NCBI RefSeq assembly: GCF_010183535.1
Contig: NC_071331.1
Coordinates: 4,712,001-4,776,000 of the forward strand
Reading direction: 5' to 3'
DNA: 64,000 nucleotides
Source of the DNA: Caenorhabditis remanei
Taxonomy: Eukaryota; Nematoda; Chromadorea; Rhabditida; Rhabditidae
Under the pieces are notes generated by a model. It saw nothing but the letters and a program-made list of their open reading frames with translations. It was not told the DNA's origin and searched no databases. Of the stretch, positions 1 to 10,858 are shown piece by piece (the stretch's first letter is position 1; each line of letters opens with the position of its first letter). A program made the translations under genes and the position numbers.

Positions 1-1
1 T

Positions 2-1359
2 AAGATGATTGATGTCTACAACCCGAATGCTCTGAAAGAGCTCCGTGCAAAATTTAATCTAAAAGCAGATAAGTATAGTCAGGAATTGTCTCAAGTGGCT
101 AGAGGAGCAGATCACAAGAGATTCTTTGGAAAAGTGAAATTGGAAGCATTCTGTGCAATAAAAGAAAGGATAGGTGATGTCGATGATGGAGGGAAATATG
201 CTTGTAATCCAAGAGCAGTTAGGAAGGATAATTGCACGTGAGTTCGGAAAAATAGCGGGATTCGGATTTAAAATGTAGGCCTCAAATCAGAAATGTTAAT
301 TTCAATGTTTCTAAACAGTAATTTTTGAAATTTCACCAACTCTACTTATGACCAATTTCAATCTAGAAACTAATCACAGTGTGTTTCGAAACTATTTTCT
401 TTTTCAATTTTTTCGATCTATATCTCTCTCGGACAACCAGTCTGGAGGCATCAATGTACACACAAAGACGATTTTTCGGATTCATGTTCAGAAGAGTATC
501 TGGATTCAACATCTTCCTGCCATTCTCCCACTGAATAGAACAACAGAATAGACAGTTCGGTTTAAATTCACGAGGGAATATTGAAGATTTTTTGAGACTT
601 CTGATGGGAATTTCATCAAAATTGAGTAATAACTGGTATTCTTTCATTTAAGAAACAGGTCCAGTTTTTATTGTTTCAATACGTTTAGAAATCCCTTGTG
701 ACGTTTTATCAAGAATTCTCTTCAATCATTGAGCACGTTTTAAAAATAAACATAAACTCATTGCAGACTAATCTCCCTTGGCCTCAACAATGCAATTTCC
801 TATGACCAACACATTCAAAATGTGACAGTAGGACATTGTAGGATACTTGGAGCTGATAAGGATCCACAGAACATTACAATTCAAGAGGACTATGAGAGAA
901 TAAATGGACAATTGTTTGTTGGAATGATTCCGAATGAAATATCCATTACGAGTATGCTGAAAAAGGCAGAGAGAAGAGAAGTTGAGCTATTGAAGATTGA
1001 TATTGAAGGAGGGGAGCATGAGGGTCTAGAGCCATTCATCAGGGAGTATCGAGTTTGTCAGGTAGGGGATTTCAGCTCCACAGAAATTTGAAACACTGTG
1101 AAACATTTCCAGATCTTCATAGAAGTCCACGGAACCCCATCTGAACATCTGAAAATGTTGCAAACCATGGCAAACTGAGAAACTATTCTCCAGATTTTAG
1201 AAAAAATCCAACATTTCCAGATACAACTTCCGAATCTTCAACGTGGAACCCAATCCATACTGTTTCAATTGTTGTGAATACAGTCTGATTCAGGATAGTT
1301 GTATGGATCAATATGGAGTGTATCCGTTGGTTCCGATTGTGCCGAAAGTTGAATTTTAA
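2..1359 (+). pseudogene. FkbM-type methyltransferase, tandem copy 1 (5' end outside window, disabled splice donor)
   Basis: Three coding blocks align with copy 2: 2-237, 767-1061 and 1113 onward, followed by a terminal exon at 1221-1359. Introns are GT-AG (donor GTGAGT at 238, acceptor TTGCAG before 767; donor at 1062, acceptor TTTCCAG before 1113). The second block carries the methyltransferase segment LLKIDIEGGEHEGLEPF, typical of the FkbM/Methyltransf_21 fold; the family transfers methyl groups from S-adenosylmethionine, and the nematode substrates are unknown to me. The next donor is broken: copy 2 has AA|GTGAGA, here it reads AACTGAGA (1173-1180), so the frame runs into TGA at 1176-1178 and the conserved cysteine-rich C-terminus (PYCFNCCEYSLI) in the last exon cannot be joined by a normal GT intron. 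The first block continues beyond the window edge, so the true start is not visible. Either a pseudogene or a gene for a C-terminally shortened protein. Confidence 0.75.
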
Positions 1360-2041
1360 GTTATCCAATTGTTTGACAAGTTTAATAAATTTACTTTTTC
1401 TGAACTTCACACTTCATAAAACAAACCAATTGTTCTGCAAATGTTCCCAATGTTGTTCCAGTGGTTCGAACGTAGTTCCTGGTAAAAGTTATAATATCTT
1501 CCTCACCAACATCTTGACCTCTTTTACTGACTATTGTTTACAGCTTCTCAAAATGTGTTCAAGAGCAGATTGCCACTTGAAACTGCTGAAAACGCACTCT
1601 AAAGCTCAAAACAGTTCAACCCTGAATTTAAGTGATCAGCAAACAAATTAATGAACTCACTGCTAGTGTTCCGTTACAAAATATTAGCGAAACAGTAACT
1701 TTGCCATTGTCATTATGGGATCACTCTCAGTTTTCATAACCAATACCTCAGAAAATAAAAACAACCGTTTCATTAGGAATATCAAATACAAGCTAATCTC
1801 ACTTTCTACTTTTCCAAAATTCTCAAAATTAATTTTTCCAAAAAAACATAGAATGGCCGCACCCGTTGTATTCTAGGTCAGTGAAGTGGTGAGATAATGG
1901 AAATCGAAGGGTGTGTCTCGGTTGGTTCCGTTACTTTTTTTCAATTTAATTGACCTACAAAAGTCGTATAAACATTGGAGAACAAGCTGACATATTCAGA
2001 ATTTTTCTGTTTCATTTTGTTTTTTTTTCTAAAATTTTCAA
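1360..2041. other. Intergenic spacer between methyltransferase copies 1 and 2
   Basis: No gene seen. The 3' flank at about 1650-1725 (ATTAGCGAAACAGTAACTT) is shared with the flanks of copy 2 (about 3731-3810) and of the decayed copies (about 5085-5175). It contains a near-match to the piRNA motif on the minus strand at 1689-1695. The right end holds the upstream region of copy 2. Confidence 0.5.
2007..2014 (+). promoter_or_regulatory. CTGTTTCA, candidate piRNA (21U-RNA) upstream motif
   Basis: Exact match in a T-rich context 28 bp upstream of the ATG of methyltransferase copy 2. It could serve a 21U-RNA starting some 35-45 nt downstream; that distance is general knowledge of the motif, not measured here. 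Confidence 0.45.
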
Positions 2042-3733
2042 ATGGAAAATATGTTTCCTTTAAATTTTCAAATAAAAATGATCGATAGTCCGTCTACCGT
2101 CATCATCAGTTTACTTTCATGTTTCCTGATCATAAGCACATTGACTTGCTTCTCAGTATCCAGGTTGGGAAAGTATTTTTCACCGTCTTTGATTCTTCTA
2201 AAATGTGAAAAACGTTTTTATTTTACTTCTACGATTCCTCTTTTTCCCACTTTTAGAACAAAAATTCGAAGCCGATGAGCTAATTGACATCTACAACCCC
2301 AATGCTCTGAAAGAGCTCCGTGCAAAATATAATCTGAAGGCGGATAAGTACAGCCTGGAACTGTATCAAGTGGCTAGAGGAGCAGAACACAAGAGATTCT
2401 TTGGAAAAGTGAAATTGGAAGCATTTTGTGCGATAAAAGAAAGGATAGGAGATGTTGATGATGGAGGGAAATACGTTTGTAATCCAAGAGCAGTCAGGAA
2501 AGATAATTGCACGTGAGTTTTGCGGGCAATGAAAGAATATTAATGGCCTTCAATCAGAAATTGTAATTTTAATGTTTCTGAACTGTGATTTTTTAAAATT
2601 TCTAAAAAAAAGTTAGTGTCACATGTCAGTTTCACCGACTTTACTTCTTAGACGATTTTTCGGATCCTTTTTCAGAAGAATATCTCAATTTGACATCTTC
2701 CTGCCATTCTCTCACTGAATGGAACAACAAAATAGACAGTCTTGTTTTAATTTACTAGAGAACAGTAATGAGATTTCGAGACTTCTGAAGGAAAGTTTAG
2801 ACTGATAACTTAAATTTGTGAAACAGTCCTGTTTTAATTCACATGAAGGCAAGAGAATTATTTGAAAATCTTCTGAGCTTCCGATCAAAGTAAAAATCTC
2901 ATTACCATTGGTACATTTCATTTTCTCATCATAAAAAGGTATTTCATTTTAGAAACGGGTTCAGTTTTTACCATTTCAAGATGTTCTGTAATCCACAGTG
3001 ACTATATATCGAGAATGCCTGACCGCCAATGAAAAAAAAATAAACATAAATCCATTTTAGATTGATCTCCCTCGGCCTCAACAATGCAATTTCCTATGAC
3101 CAACACATCCAAAATGTGACAGGAGGACATTGTAGGATACTTGGAGCTGATAAGGATCCACAGAACATTACAATTCAAGAAGCATATGAGAGAATAAATG
3201 GACAACTGTTTGTTGGAATGATTCCGAATGAAATATCCATTTCGAGTATGCTGAAAAAAGCAGAGAGAAGAGAAGTTGAGCTATTGAAGATTGATATTGA
3301 AGGAGGAGAGCATGAGGGTCTAGAGCCATTCATCAGGGAGTATCGAGTTTGACAGGTAAGAGATTCTTCAGGATCTCAGAAACTTGAAACACTAGCAACT
3401 TTTCATTTCCAGATCTTCATAGAAGTCCACGGAACCCCATCCGAACACCTGAAAATGCTGCAAATCATGGCAAAGTGAGAAACTATTCTCCAGATTTCAA
3501 AAAATCCAACATTTTTCAGATACAACTTCCGAATCTTCAACGTGGAACCCAATCCATACTGTTTCAATTGTTGTGAATACAGTCTGATTCAGGATAGTTG
3601 TATGAATCAATACGGAGTGTATCCGTTGGTTCCGATTGTGCCGAAAGTTGAATTTTTTTGCAAATGTAATAAACTTATTTTTTCTGATCCTCAAAAACAC
3701 TATGATAAGCGAATGTTTTTATTATTAGTGTAA
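2042..3733 (+). pseudogene. FkbM-type methyltransferase, tandem copy 2 (in-frame TGA)
   Basis: Five exons fit in one frame: 2042-2213, 2257-2512, 3061-3355, 3413-3474 and 3520-3733, all GT-AG with matching phases (1, 2, 0, 2); 332 codons if the internal stop is ignored. Residues about 17-40 form a hydrophobic segment (VIISLLSCFLIISTLTCF), so the product would be a type II membrane or secreted protein. The methyltransferase motif LLKIDIEGGEHEGLEPF is in exon 3. At 3350-3352 a TGA replaces the TGT (Cys) of copy 1 at codon 240, cutting the protein before its C-terminal third. The terminal exon has also lost the stop used by copy 1 (VEF-stop becomes VEFFCKCN...), adding about 27 residues. The 43-bp first intron (2214-2256) was chosen because it is the only donor giving the right phase. 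Probably a recent pseudogene, as the rest of the frame is clean. Confidence 0.75.
2819..2826 (-). promoter_or_regulatory. CTGTTTCA (minus), candidate piRNA upstream motif
   Basis: Exact match on the minus strand inside the 548-bp intron (2513-3060) of methyltransferase copy 2. Intronic 21U-RNA loci are known in Caenorhabditis. Confidence 0.4.
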
Positions 3734-3819
3734 TAAACTCACTTCTAGTATTCCATGAAAAAATAAAAACGAAACGGTAACTTGACTTTATTTATAATGA
3801 GGATCACTCTTTCTCTCTG

Positions 3820-3873
3820 GATCAATATGTAGTGTATCCGTTGATTCCAATTGTGCCGAAAGTAGAATTTTAG
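3820..3873 (+). pseudogene. Relic of the last methyltransferase exon (copy 3)
   Basis: The frame reads DQYVVYPLIPIVPKVEF followed by TAG, nearly the C-terminus of copies 1 and 2 (DQYGVYPLVPIVPKVEF). No upstream exons remain next to it. It follows the 3' flank of copy 2 (GGATCACTCT block) and shows at least one further duplication of the array. Confidence 0.7.
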
Positions 3874-4332
3874 GTTAAAAATTACTACATGTTCCTCACA
3901 AAATTCTTGAGTTCTTTCACGGAGTGCTTCCAGCGAACTTAGTGACCTCAATTTTATCTATCTTATTCAAATCGATTTTCGAAAGTAACTTGACCACTGA
4001 TACTTGATAACGACGAATCATGGATAGACAAATAGAGCATATCGGAGCTCGGTACCCATAACAAAATTGTTTCATGTTTAAATTGAAACTGTAGTTCGGT
4101 TTTTCCCAAAAAGTTATTTTCTTATTTTTCTAGCACCGCGGAAAAAATCCGTATCGAGAAGATAATCTTGATTTGAAATTTACCTCTCATTCTCCAAAGG
4201 GATATAAAAACGGACCCTGTTTTTATTTTCGCAATGGAATATATTGAAGATCTTTTGAACTTTTCGTAAAAATTAGTAAACAAAGAAAAACTTCTTAGCG
4301 ATGTAGTGATGATCAGATTAGGAGTACTATTA
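3874..4332. other. Non-coding, partly duplicated flank
   Basis: No gene seen. Around 3975-4010 a weak further copy of the array's 3' flank occurs (AAAGTAACTTGACC). The rest is AT-rich and unassigned. Confidence 0.4.
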
Positions 4333-4709
4333 TTAGGCTTTCCACGGGCGTTTCGGCGGGCGGCGACCCGCCAGTGCCCGCCCTAGCCCGCCCTAGGATA
4401 GACTGGCGTGACAAAATGTTTCTCCTTAATTTATTTTTTTCATATTATCTAATCTAATTTTGTCAAAAAACCAATCGCACCCTCTACTCAATTAAAAAAA
4501 CAGAAAAACAATTTTGCAGCAAAAAAGTTCGAACTCGGGTGTATCAAATTCAAAAACAGAGTTGTTAACCACTAGGTCAAACCCTTGCTTGATAATATTG
4601 AGGGGGAAGAGCGTGAAGAAGGGAGGGTGTCACGCAAAGAATGGTGAGGCGGCAGGGCCGCTTTAGTTCGGGTCGGGCGGGCATTTTGCCATCCGGATGG
4701 AAAGCCTAA
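4333..4709. mobile_element. 377-bp terminal-inverted-repeat element (MITE) with 6-bp target duplication
   Basis: The ends are TTAGGCTTTCCA and its reverse complement TGGAAAGCCTAA. The direct repeat CTATTA flanks both ends (4327-4332 and 4710-4715). The terminal parts are GC-rich (CGGGCGGCGACCCGCC and GGTCGGGCGGGC) and the middle is AT-rich. No open frame, so non-autonomous. Confidence 0.75.
4525..4586 (-). repeat. tRNA-like (SINE-type) sequence inside the MITE
   Basis: On the minus strand, TGACCTAGTGGTTA resembles a tRNA A box and GAGTTCGAACT a B box, about 40 nt apart. The ends do not pair as an acceptor stem, so this is a tRNA-derived relic and not a working tRNA gene. Confidence 0.45.
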
Positions 4710-4921
4710 CTATTATGGAGCTACCCACATTGAGAAAGAATCTGAAAGTCAGATATTCTCAAACTGTCCATCTTTTAGCAGGATATCTTGGCAGAAAGTA
4801 TCAACGTACAAAATGAAAAATAGCTCTGAAGAGCCTTTGTAGAGCCCCGAAACCAGAATATTTGTCAAACCAACATACTAAGCAAAAGACAAATCAAATT
4901 AACACATTTTCACAATACTGA

Positions 4922-5175
4922 GAAACAGTAGCAAATTTTTCATTTCCAGATCATCATAGGTGCACGGAGCCGGACAAGAAACGTGACGACATTCAAGATA
5001 GGATAGCTACTTGACATTTCTGCCAACATTCTACAAACGTTTCTCACATCATTGAATCTGAATTTGAATTTAGGTAAGCAATTACAATAGCTAAGAACTC
5101 ATCGAATGAACTGATTGATTTCTGTTACAAAATAATAGCGAAACAGTAACTTGAACATTGATATCTGATTACGAT
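4922..5175 (+). pseudogene. Relic methyltransferase fragment (copy 4: intron end, short exon, 3' flank)
   Basis: The segment GAAACAGTAGCAAATTTTTC then ATTTCCAG matches the intron ahead of exon 4 of copy 2, followed by ATCATCATAG resembling ATCTTCATAG of exon 4, then scrambled sequence. At 5085-5175 the 3' flanking block of the array recurs (AATAATAGCGAAACAGTAAC). No open frame remains. Confidence 0.5.
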
Positions 5176-5210
5176 AGCTGAGGAATTCAAATTTTTCTGT
5201 GCAACGAAAG

Positions 5211-5276
5211 CTCGCCCCGCCCCCAACGCGGCAGTGTTCGAAAAGGGGCGTGGCCGCCCCTAGTGAGCGGGGCGAG
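5211..5276. repeat. Small GC-rich foldback, 66 bp
   Basis: The ends CTCGCCCCGC and GCGGGGCGAG are perfect inverted repeats. Inside, AGGGGCGTGGCCGCCCCT forms a second hairpin. It stands out from its AT-rich surroundings. No target duplication recognised. Confidence 0.6.
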
Positions 5277-5457
5277 TATTCCTTTCACAGAACAATCTGA
5301 AGTCATAATAACTTATCTTCATAACATTTTTTTGAAACCAGCACTCAAAATTTTCAAACGTTTCGGATTTAATGTATTCATAGAGTTCATTCTACACAGA
5401 ACCCATATAAAATTCCAAAAAAGTTATCATCAGCTGTATTCATCCAGTGTGTGCTTA

Positions 5458-5545
5458 CCGATAATTACTTTCCGGTAAATGCCCTTTCCGGTAAATTACC
5501 GGTAAATTTACCGGTAAAATTGACCGAAACGTTCCGGAAATTCAC
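5458..5545. repeat. CCGGTAAA short tandem/palindromic repeats
   Basis: TTCCGGTAAA and ACCGGTAAA recur about five times, with local palindromes TTTACCGGTAAA. Low-complexity DNA with no gene. Confidence 0.6.
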
Positions 5546-5639
5546 ACTGCATTCATCATAGTACAAGTCCTGAAACCTCATAGTACAAATATAGTTGTTG
5601 GAACGGGAGAATATTTTATTTCGGGTCCCAAAGATTATC

Positions 5640-6471
5640 GGCTCTGTTCGACAATAGCGGGACAATCCCCGAACAAGCGGGACAATCCCCGAATGAACGG
5701 GACAATCCCCGAATGAATGGGACAATCACCCAACTGATACACTCATCACATTTTTTAATATTTGTGCCTATTTCTTTTTCTGTTTTTTGTTATCGAAAGA
5801 AGTTATTACAGTCATTTATTTATTGAATTATCATTAATGGTTTATTCTTCTTCAGTGTAATCCTCGTCCACAGTCATTTCCTCTCCTTCAGTGTACTCTT
5901 CATGTGGACAATTCAACGGAAACGGTATCCATCACAATCCAGCAGTCTTACATGCCTTGACCAAATACAGAATTCGTTAAAATTGGAGCACGTGGGAAAT
6001 AATTTTGCTCAATTCCCGATAGTGGAGCACGGTCACAACTTCGCCTACAGTACGTCTCTTGAACTTCGCGTACGTTAGTTCAAGTTCTTCGAGCACCGAC
6101 TTCCCCTTTCCAGCATAGAAGCCATTACAATCCGTGACAGCCACCTCGTTCGTGTACACCTTGACACCGAGGACTACACTGAAGGAGAGGAAATGACTGT
6201 GGACGAGGATTACACTGAAGAAGAATAAACCATTAATGATAATTCAATAAATAAATGACTGTAATAACTTCTTTCGATAACCAAAAAACAGAAAAAGAAA
6301 TAGGCACAAGTATTAAAAAATGTGATGAGTGTATCAGTTGGGTGATTGTCCCATTCATTCGGGGATTGTCCCGTTCATTCGGGAATTGTCCCGCTTGTTC
6401 GGGGATTGTCCCGCTTGTTCGGGGATTGTCCCGCTTGTTCGCCATTGTCCCGCTATTATCGAACAGAACCC
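5640..6471. mobile_element. Foldback element with about 290-bp arms and subterminal 20-bp repeats
   Basis: The left arm (about 5640-5910) and right arm (about 6177-6471) are inverted copies. Each arm starts with GG(C/T)TCTGTTCG and then tandem units of about 20 bp (GCGGGACAATCCCCGAA type: four on the left, six on the right). Each arm also holds the end of an acidic reading frame (MTVDEDYTEEE then stop). The loop between them encodes, on the minus strand, a 60-residue frame (KVYTNEVAVTDCNGFYAGKG...) that I do not recognise. I see no clean target duplication. The termini resemble those of the element at 19698-22176. Confidence 0.7.
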
Positions 6472-6746
6472 AGAAACTGATGAATTCCATTTCCCCAATA
6501 AGTTTATTTCTTCTACTATTTCAAGCGTCTCTTAAATTTCTATGACCTGTCTAAATGCAATAAGCCGCGGCATTCTACTTGTAAATTACAGCGAACTAAT
6601 TTATTCAGTCTGAAAAATGGACGTTTGGAAGATTTTCTAGTATGAACTGTTTCTTTTCCTCTTTTAGGTCTTTAAAAAAGTGCAAGCGTAGACAAAAATG
6701 ATGTTTCTCTTTCAAAATGCGACATTTATTAGTGTATGCTTTTTCA

Positions 6747-6754
6747 CTGTTTCA
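6747..6754 (+). promoter_or_regulatory. CTGTTTCA, candidate piRNA upstream motif
   Basis: Exact match in the context TTCACTGTTTCACCATTATA, in gene-free AT-rich DNA. Confidence 0.5.
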
Positions 6755-9700
6755 CCATTATATTTAACTTGGAAAACTAATGAAAAATTGTTGTCACTAG
6801 AAAACTAATTCTTGATGAAGATTGCCATTCAAATTGTTCTTGAAATGCATCTGTGATGCACGGAAGACAATTTTGAAAAATGCGGAGGACGGAAGAGGAA
6901 AAATCAGTTAATCAATTCTTATAGACTTGAGAAAAGGTCATCCCAATAAAAAAAAACGATTTGTAGTTTCAAAGTATAGTAGCGTTAAACATACTGAAAA
7001 AAAACACTTTTCAGTGTTGAAGTTGCCTGCAAAGCCCAAAATAAAATCGAAAACTTTTCAATTGTGGTTATCAGTTTAAATGTACCTCTATTTTCTTTAA
7101 TAATGGAGGAAAAAATCTGGAATAATATAGAACATACATGAGACAGTAACTTCTTAATAATTTTTATGATTAAGGTTGTTCACAGTTAGAACAATGCTAC
7201 CATAAGTGGTTGACTTTATTATCACTACTAGAAACTCAGTTTCAAGTCAAACAGTAATTGATTTGGTGAAACTGGTGAATAATTCGTCGTTTGGATCCCG
7301 TTCTAGTAAAAGTGAGCAGCCGGAGATAAGAATTATCTTTGCCCACTTTTGTCTAGAAACTTATCACTGTAACCATTTTTACGACTTATTGAAAACAAAA
7401 AGCAACAAGAATTTGGAACTGTTTCCAATTACCCGTTAAAGATTGGACGAATCATGAATAGTCATTAAGTCGAGTCAATCTTGTTCGTGACATTCTCCAT
7501 TATTAAACGTTTGTTTAGATGCTGGTATATGTCACTTCATAGATATCAGATAAATCAAATACAAAAAAATTGTTTCCTATTTCTCATAATAAAATATTCT
7601 AACTTTCTGGTCATAAACATTGCAGTAAAATTTAAAAACAATGAATCGATTACCGGGAAAAGTTCTATAGACAACTTTTTCGAGAGAGTGAAGTCACGGC
7701 AAAAACATACGTTGAAAAACTGAAAAGCAAAAAAGCAAGAATTCCTTCTGAAAATGATATTGCATATTTTTTCAATGATAGCAATTAGTATTTGAATTAG
7801 TCGGGTTTATCTTTGTTCTGAAACATAAATTTGTTAGTTTTGTTTTAAGTAGTATCACAACTTGGTTATACGTTTTGCTTAATAATCCCTTCATTATGAA
7901 AATAATCTTAAAATGATTACTCATCAACATCACTATGACCAGACTCTTAAAAAAAGTATTGTTTCAAACTGAATGATAACTAATAAATAAGAGAAATGCA
8001 TTCAGACATTAATTTAATGAATCTGATAAAAATTCCTGCTACATCCTTTTTATATTATTTCAAAATATAATTTATTAACATTGATAAGATCCAATCTTTG
8101 TTTGTGTACGAAAACAAAATTTAAAGTTCCAAATGACAGAAAAAAAAGAAAGTTTATTAAAATGGAACGCATTGTTTTTATTTTTGTTTAAAATATCTGT
8201 CATTAACAATACTCTCATTTTGTAATTTAATAAAACACTAAAAAGCATCAAAAGTTACAATAGGTGTCTTGAGGAAAATCTCAAAATGTTAACGGTTTCC
8301 AATTGTTTATAAATTATCTTCGATTTTTATACATCAATATTATCTTGGCATTGAATGCTGAAAAATTTCTAACGAGTCTAGTGGTTTTTGATCGCTTCAA
8401 ATAAAATGTTTTAAAATATTATAATTCATGCTCATTCTGACTCAGTAAACATTTGTTCGTACGGAATGTGATATTTGAATTCAACAGTCAAAATGTAAAA
8501 CAACAGTGCTCAACGTGATTTACTAAAGTTAGCGTGAAACTTCTGACGCGTGAGTGTCGGGTTGTAAAATAGTAGATAATCATAGAGGAAATCGTATAGG
8601 TTTTGAATAAAATTAAATGAAACCGTGGTTTTTATAATATCAATTTTATAATATCAATTCCCTGAAACAAATCTGCTAACAACATCCTTTATGAAAGTCG
8701 ATTTTTTACACGAAAAGTTTTTATTTTCTGAATTTTCATCAAGATTTCAGCGAATGCCACTGACACTGTAACGTAAAAACAATAATTAATTTCGATTTTT
8801 TAAAGTTACTGAAGTGAACGCAATAAAACATGTTTCAATTTTTAAAACTCACCAAGGATGAACACTCTGCCTATGTGTTTAACAAAAAACCGTAAAATTT
8901 TCGTCTTTGATTATCTCCTAAACATCAGCTAGTACACTTTTGTAATGTTGTTACTTTTTTGAAAACGGAAATTATTTTTTATTTTTCTGATACGGTCCGA
9001 ACTAAAGTAGTGACTAAACCCCAAAATACTGTTTTTAAAATCAAAAAATCGTTGTCAGTATTGTGATGTTTGTGAAAACCTTATTGTAAGATGTTTGAAA
9101 CACGAAATTTTATCGTTTACCTAAAATGTATTGTCTGTTTGAAGTAGTTTTTTTTCAAAATTTTCAGATTTCAATCAATTATCTACAAATAAAAACGCTT
9201 TATGAAAACAATTATTTTTCGCATTTTGTTCTTGTCTGACAGATTTGAAGGATTGATAAACATAGTTTAATCGATGGTGTAACATTTATAAAATTTGTTA
9301 TTTGCGTTTTTGCCTCTTCTGAAGCAGTAAATCTTTCCTTTTTGTCGCCTGGACAGTTCCGGTTAAGTAGTGCACACGGACTCCTAATGGTTTACCAAAG
9401 TATCGTTTGATCTATCGGAAAAGTTTGAAGTGGGTTAATAGTTTTCTTGAAACTGTTCATTCATTCTCATAAACATTTTCTTCGATTCTCAGCTGTGCTG
9501 AAACAAGCAAATAGGTAACAAATTTATCAAACATTATAGAATTAATTATTTCATGAATAGTTCAAACAATTTCTTATCCAGTTTGAAAACTGTAGAACAA
9601 TTATAAATATTGATAACCAAGATACATGCAAGCAAAGCGATAATAATAATAGTTGGCGTACTGCATATCATTTCTGTTTGGTGGTTTCTGAAAGTATACT

Positions 9701-9765
9701 TGGTATTAAAAGTTTGTGGAAACGATTAACCGAAAAACATCTAAACAGTTTTAATAAAAATACAT

Positions 9766-9773
9766 TGAAACAG
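9766..9773 (-). promoter_or_regulatory. CTGTTTCA (minus), candidate piRNA upstream motif
   Basis: Exact match on the minus strand in gene-free AT-rich DNA. Confidence 0.5.
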
Positions 9774-10406
9774 ACAGCTTTTATTTTTGAATAGGTTGTT
9801 ACGGGTAATAAACTTACTATTATCTGATTTTTTAGAATTTATGCGATAAATGTCTTCCTAGTTTACATATTTGGTCTTATATAGTGACTGCCTATCTTCT
9901 AGGAGGATCCATAATAGGAGGAGGGGTTTTAGATTCGGAAAACCCATTTGAAACTTTAAAAAATGCTTAATTAATCTTTTTTATTTTAGAATAGAAACAG
10001 GATCAGATATGTCTATTTTAAATTTTGATTCAGATCAGAATGGTTGAGAGATGTCGCAGGAAGATAGTCTTTCGATCATATGAGAAAACTATTTAACACT
10101 CAGAAAACACAGAATTGTGTGTGCATTGATGCTAACATTCTTGTTTTCTTGAGGAAAAAGTAAAACAAGCGGAAAGGCGGTACATATTTGTGGATGACTT
10201 ATCAGTAAATAAATCATTTAAGTAAAACGTATATAGATTTCATGAAACTGAAACTAATTAGCTTAATGTCTTTCTCATGGTACTGAACACTGTGTTGAAG
10301 CGAATTCAATCTAATCGGTAAGTCTGAATTACAAAATCAGAACAAAGTATACGATCTGCTTTAACTTCCAGCCTGTTCCTTTCTATGTATTCGTTCAAAA
10401 CCGAAA

Positions 10407-10414
10407 CTGTTTCA
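10407..10414 (+). promoter_or_regulatory. CTGTTTCA, candidate piRNA upstream motif
   Basis: Exact match in GAAACTGTTTCACTCCAGTC. The same site is kept in the duplicate segment at 18724-18731. Confidence 0.55.
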
Positions 10415-10850
10415 CTCCAGTCATTTCTTTGGACAAGTCAGACAGCATTAATGATTGAAAATTCATATTTTAACGCCTTCAGATTTTCAGTTCAATTCAA
10501 GGGAAAACATTCTACATGTGCGAAAAAAACATTATTACAGAATTGAAACATTTCGAAGAAAAAATGAAACATATTCTTTATACAAGAATTCGGTGCTACA
10601 GGAAAGTGGAGAACGATACAAACTCATATTAATGGCAAAATAACGTTAACAGTACTTATCTGTTCCTCATAACAAGTTTTCGAAACAGTAAAACTATTTT
10701 AAGCACCGCCCGGAGCAAGCTATGTCTGCGAATAATAATAAAAAAACCAATTCATTTTCATAATCATATGGATCTCGGGTTTTATAATGAGAGTAATTAA
10801 TTCGAAAGATTGGTCCCATTTTGAAAAAGAAATCAACCGCCGACAGATTT

Positions 10851-10858
10851 CTGTTTCA
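10851..10858 (+). promoter_or_regulatory. CTGTTTCA, candidate piRNA upstream motif
   Basis: Exact match in AGATTTCTGTTTCACCTT. The duplicate segment has lost this site (ATTTCTTGTTTT near 19228) but holds an exact minus-strand site at 19203 that is degenerate here (TGAAAAAG). Confidence 0.5.

Larger units (their letters stand above)
6472..9879. other. AT-rich intergenic DNA without genes
   Basis: Open frames here (for example 7206-7439 and 7481-7723) lack splice context and codon character. The 3' part of the first (CHNHFYDLLKT-like) weakly resembles a relic near 18150-18198. Near-matches to the piRNA motif occur at 6647 (CTGTTTCT) and 7418 (CTGTTTCC), with exact ones at 6747 and 9766. Confidence 0.4.

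Noticed and set aside
3350..3352. TGA in place of Cys read as selenocysteine
   Set aside because: Caenorhabditis is known to make only one selenoprotein (thioredoxin reductase), and no SECIS-like hairpin was seen downstream. A nonsense change is simpler.
1260..3567. CTGTTTCA at 1259-1266 and 3559-3566, and at about 46049 and 46205 on the plus strand
   Set aside because: They fall in coding exons (PYCFNC of the methyltransferases; the opposite strand of Glu-Thr repeats in the mucin-like gene), so the match is explained by the protein. Not counted in the 27.
4333..4338. TTAGGC as a telomeric repeat
   Set aside because: A single unit that is part of a 12-bp terminal inverted repeat; no tandem array.
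5646..6450. Regularly spaced about 20-bp repeats resembling a CRISPR array
   Set aside because: Repeats directly abut with no unique spacers, occur in both arms of a foldback, and the genome is eukaryotic.
7206..7723. Two plus-strand frames of 77 and 80 codons
   Set aside because: No splice context, no recognisable family, and base composition like the surrounding non-coding DNA.
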